Positions 6,680-6,773 of a DNA stretch of 6,773 nucleotides are shown piece by piece. This DNA is from JBKHBQ01 sp046542305. GTDB taxonomy: Bacteria > Bacteroidota > Bacteroidia > Bacteroidales > 4484-276. The stretch's first letter is position 1; each line of letters starts with the position of its first letter. The DNA is taken from contig JBKHBQ010000214.1 in the NCBI GenBank assembly GCA_046542305.1, positions 1 through 6,773 on the forward strand, read 5' to 3'. The translations under genes were made by a program, and so were the position numbers. The notes under the pieces were generated by a model. It ran no database searches. It was given only the letters and a program-made list of their open reading frames with translations, and was not told the DNA's origin.

Positions 6680-6773
6680 TTAAAATACCCTGGGACTAAA
6701 ATCTTCACCGTTGATCACTTCGGAGCTGCCCTTTCCCGATCTGATCACAAACAAACCCTGATGCTCCGCCATT
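6680..6773 (-). CDS. C-terminal end of an unidentified gene
   Basis: On the minus strand one frame is open from the right edge to a TAA at 6680-6682, and the other two minus frames meet stops. The visible 30 residues read MAEHQGLFVIRSG and then KGSSEVINGEDFSPRVF; the Met may be internal. No family is recognised. The gene converges on the S9 peptidase, and the hairpin 27 bases past its stop works in its direction too, which supports a real gene end. The stretch is too short to exclude a chance open frame. Confidence 0.5.
   Translation of the reverse strand, partial: MAEHQGLFVIRSGKGSSEVINGEDFSPRVF

Noticed and set aside
1..6773. A mobile element, CRISPR array, toxin-antitoxin or defence system
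   Set aside because: No transposase, integrase, direct-repeat array, tRNA-associated site or defence-type protein was seen. All sizeable frames are accounted for by metabolic and peptidase genes.

Overview
This window looks like chromosomal DNA of a member of the Bacteroidota (Bacteroidales/Marinilabiliales-like). Four things point there: a debranching enzyme, glycosyltransferase and GH57 glycosidase in the order typical of that phylum; a secreted S9 peptidase whose predicted mature end starts with Gln; A-rich leaders mostly lacking Shine-Dalgarno sequences; and TAnnTTTG-type -7 boxes between genes. The phylum call is an inference from these features, not from a marker gene.

Layout. The left half is a minus-strand operon read from right to left. 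It holds a GH133-type amylo-alpha-1,6-glucosidase (1599-3557), then, after a 15-nt gap with a clear Shine-Dalgarno, a glycogen-synthase-like GT-B glycosyltransferase (303-1583), then, after 33 nt, the N-terminal 89 codons of a GH57 glycosidase that runs off the left edge (1-269). A 249-nt AT-rich region (3558-3806) separates this operon from a divergent plus-strand gene for a secreted S9-family (prolyl oligopeptidase-like) serine peptidase (3807-6596). That gene ends at a perfect 13-bp hairpin that can work as a terminator in both directions (6617-6652). Beyond it lie the last 30 codons of an unidentified minus-strand gene (6680-6773).

How the genes work together. The three left genes form a cytoplasmic alpha-glucan (glycogen) module. 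The glycosyltransferase probably builds or extends alpha-1,4 chains, the GH57 enzyme cuts or transfers them, and the GH133 enzyme removes alpha-1,6 branch stubs. The peptidase appears unrelated; it carries a signal peptide and should act in the periplasm or at the envelope.

No tRNA, rRNA, CRISPR array, insertion sequence or phage gene was seen. The window is largely ordinary core-type sequence and I do not see an undescribed system in it. The points most worth a second look are altered or hybrid active-site motifs in the debranching enzyme and glycosyltransferase, the split of debranching activities between neighbours, and a 16-bp palindrome in the divergent promoter region.
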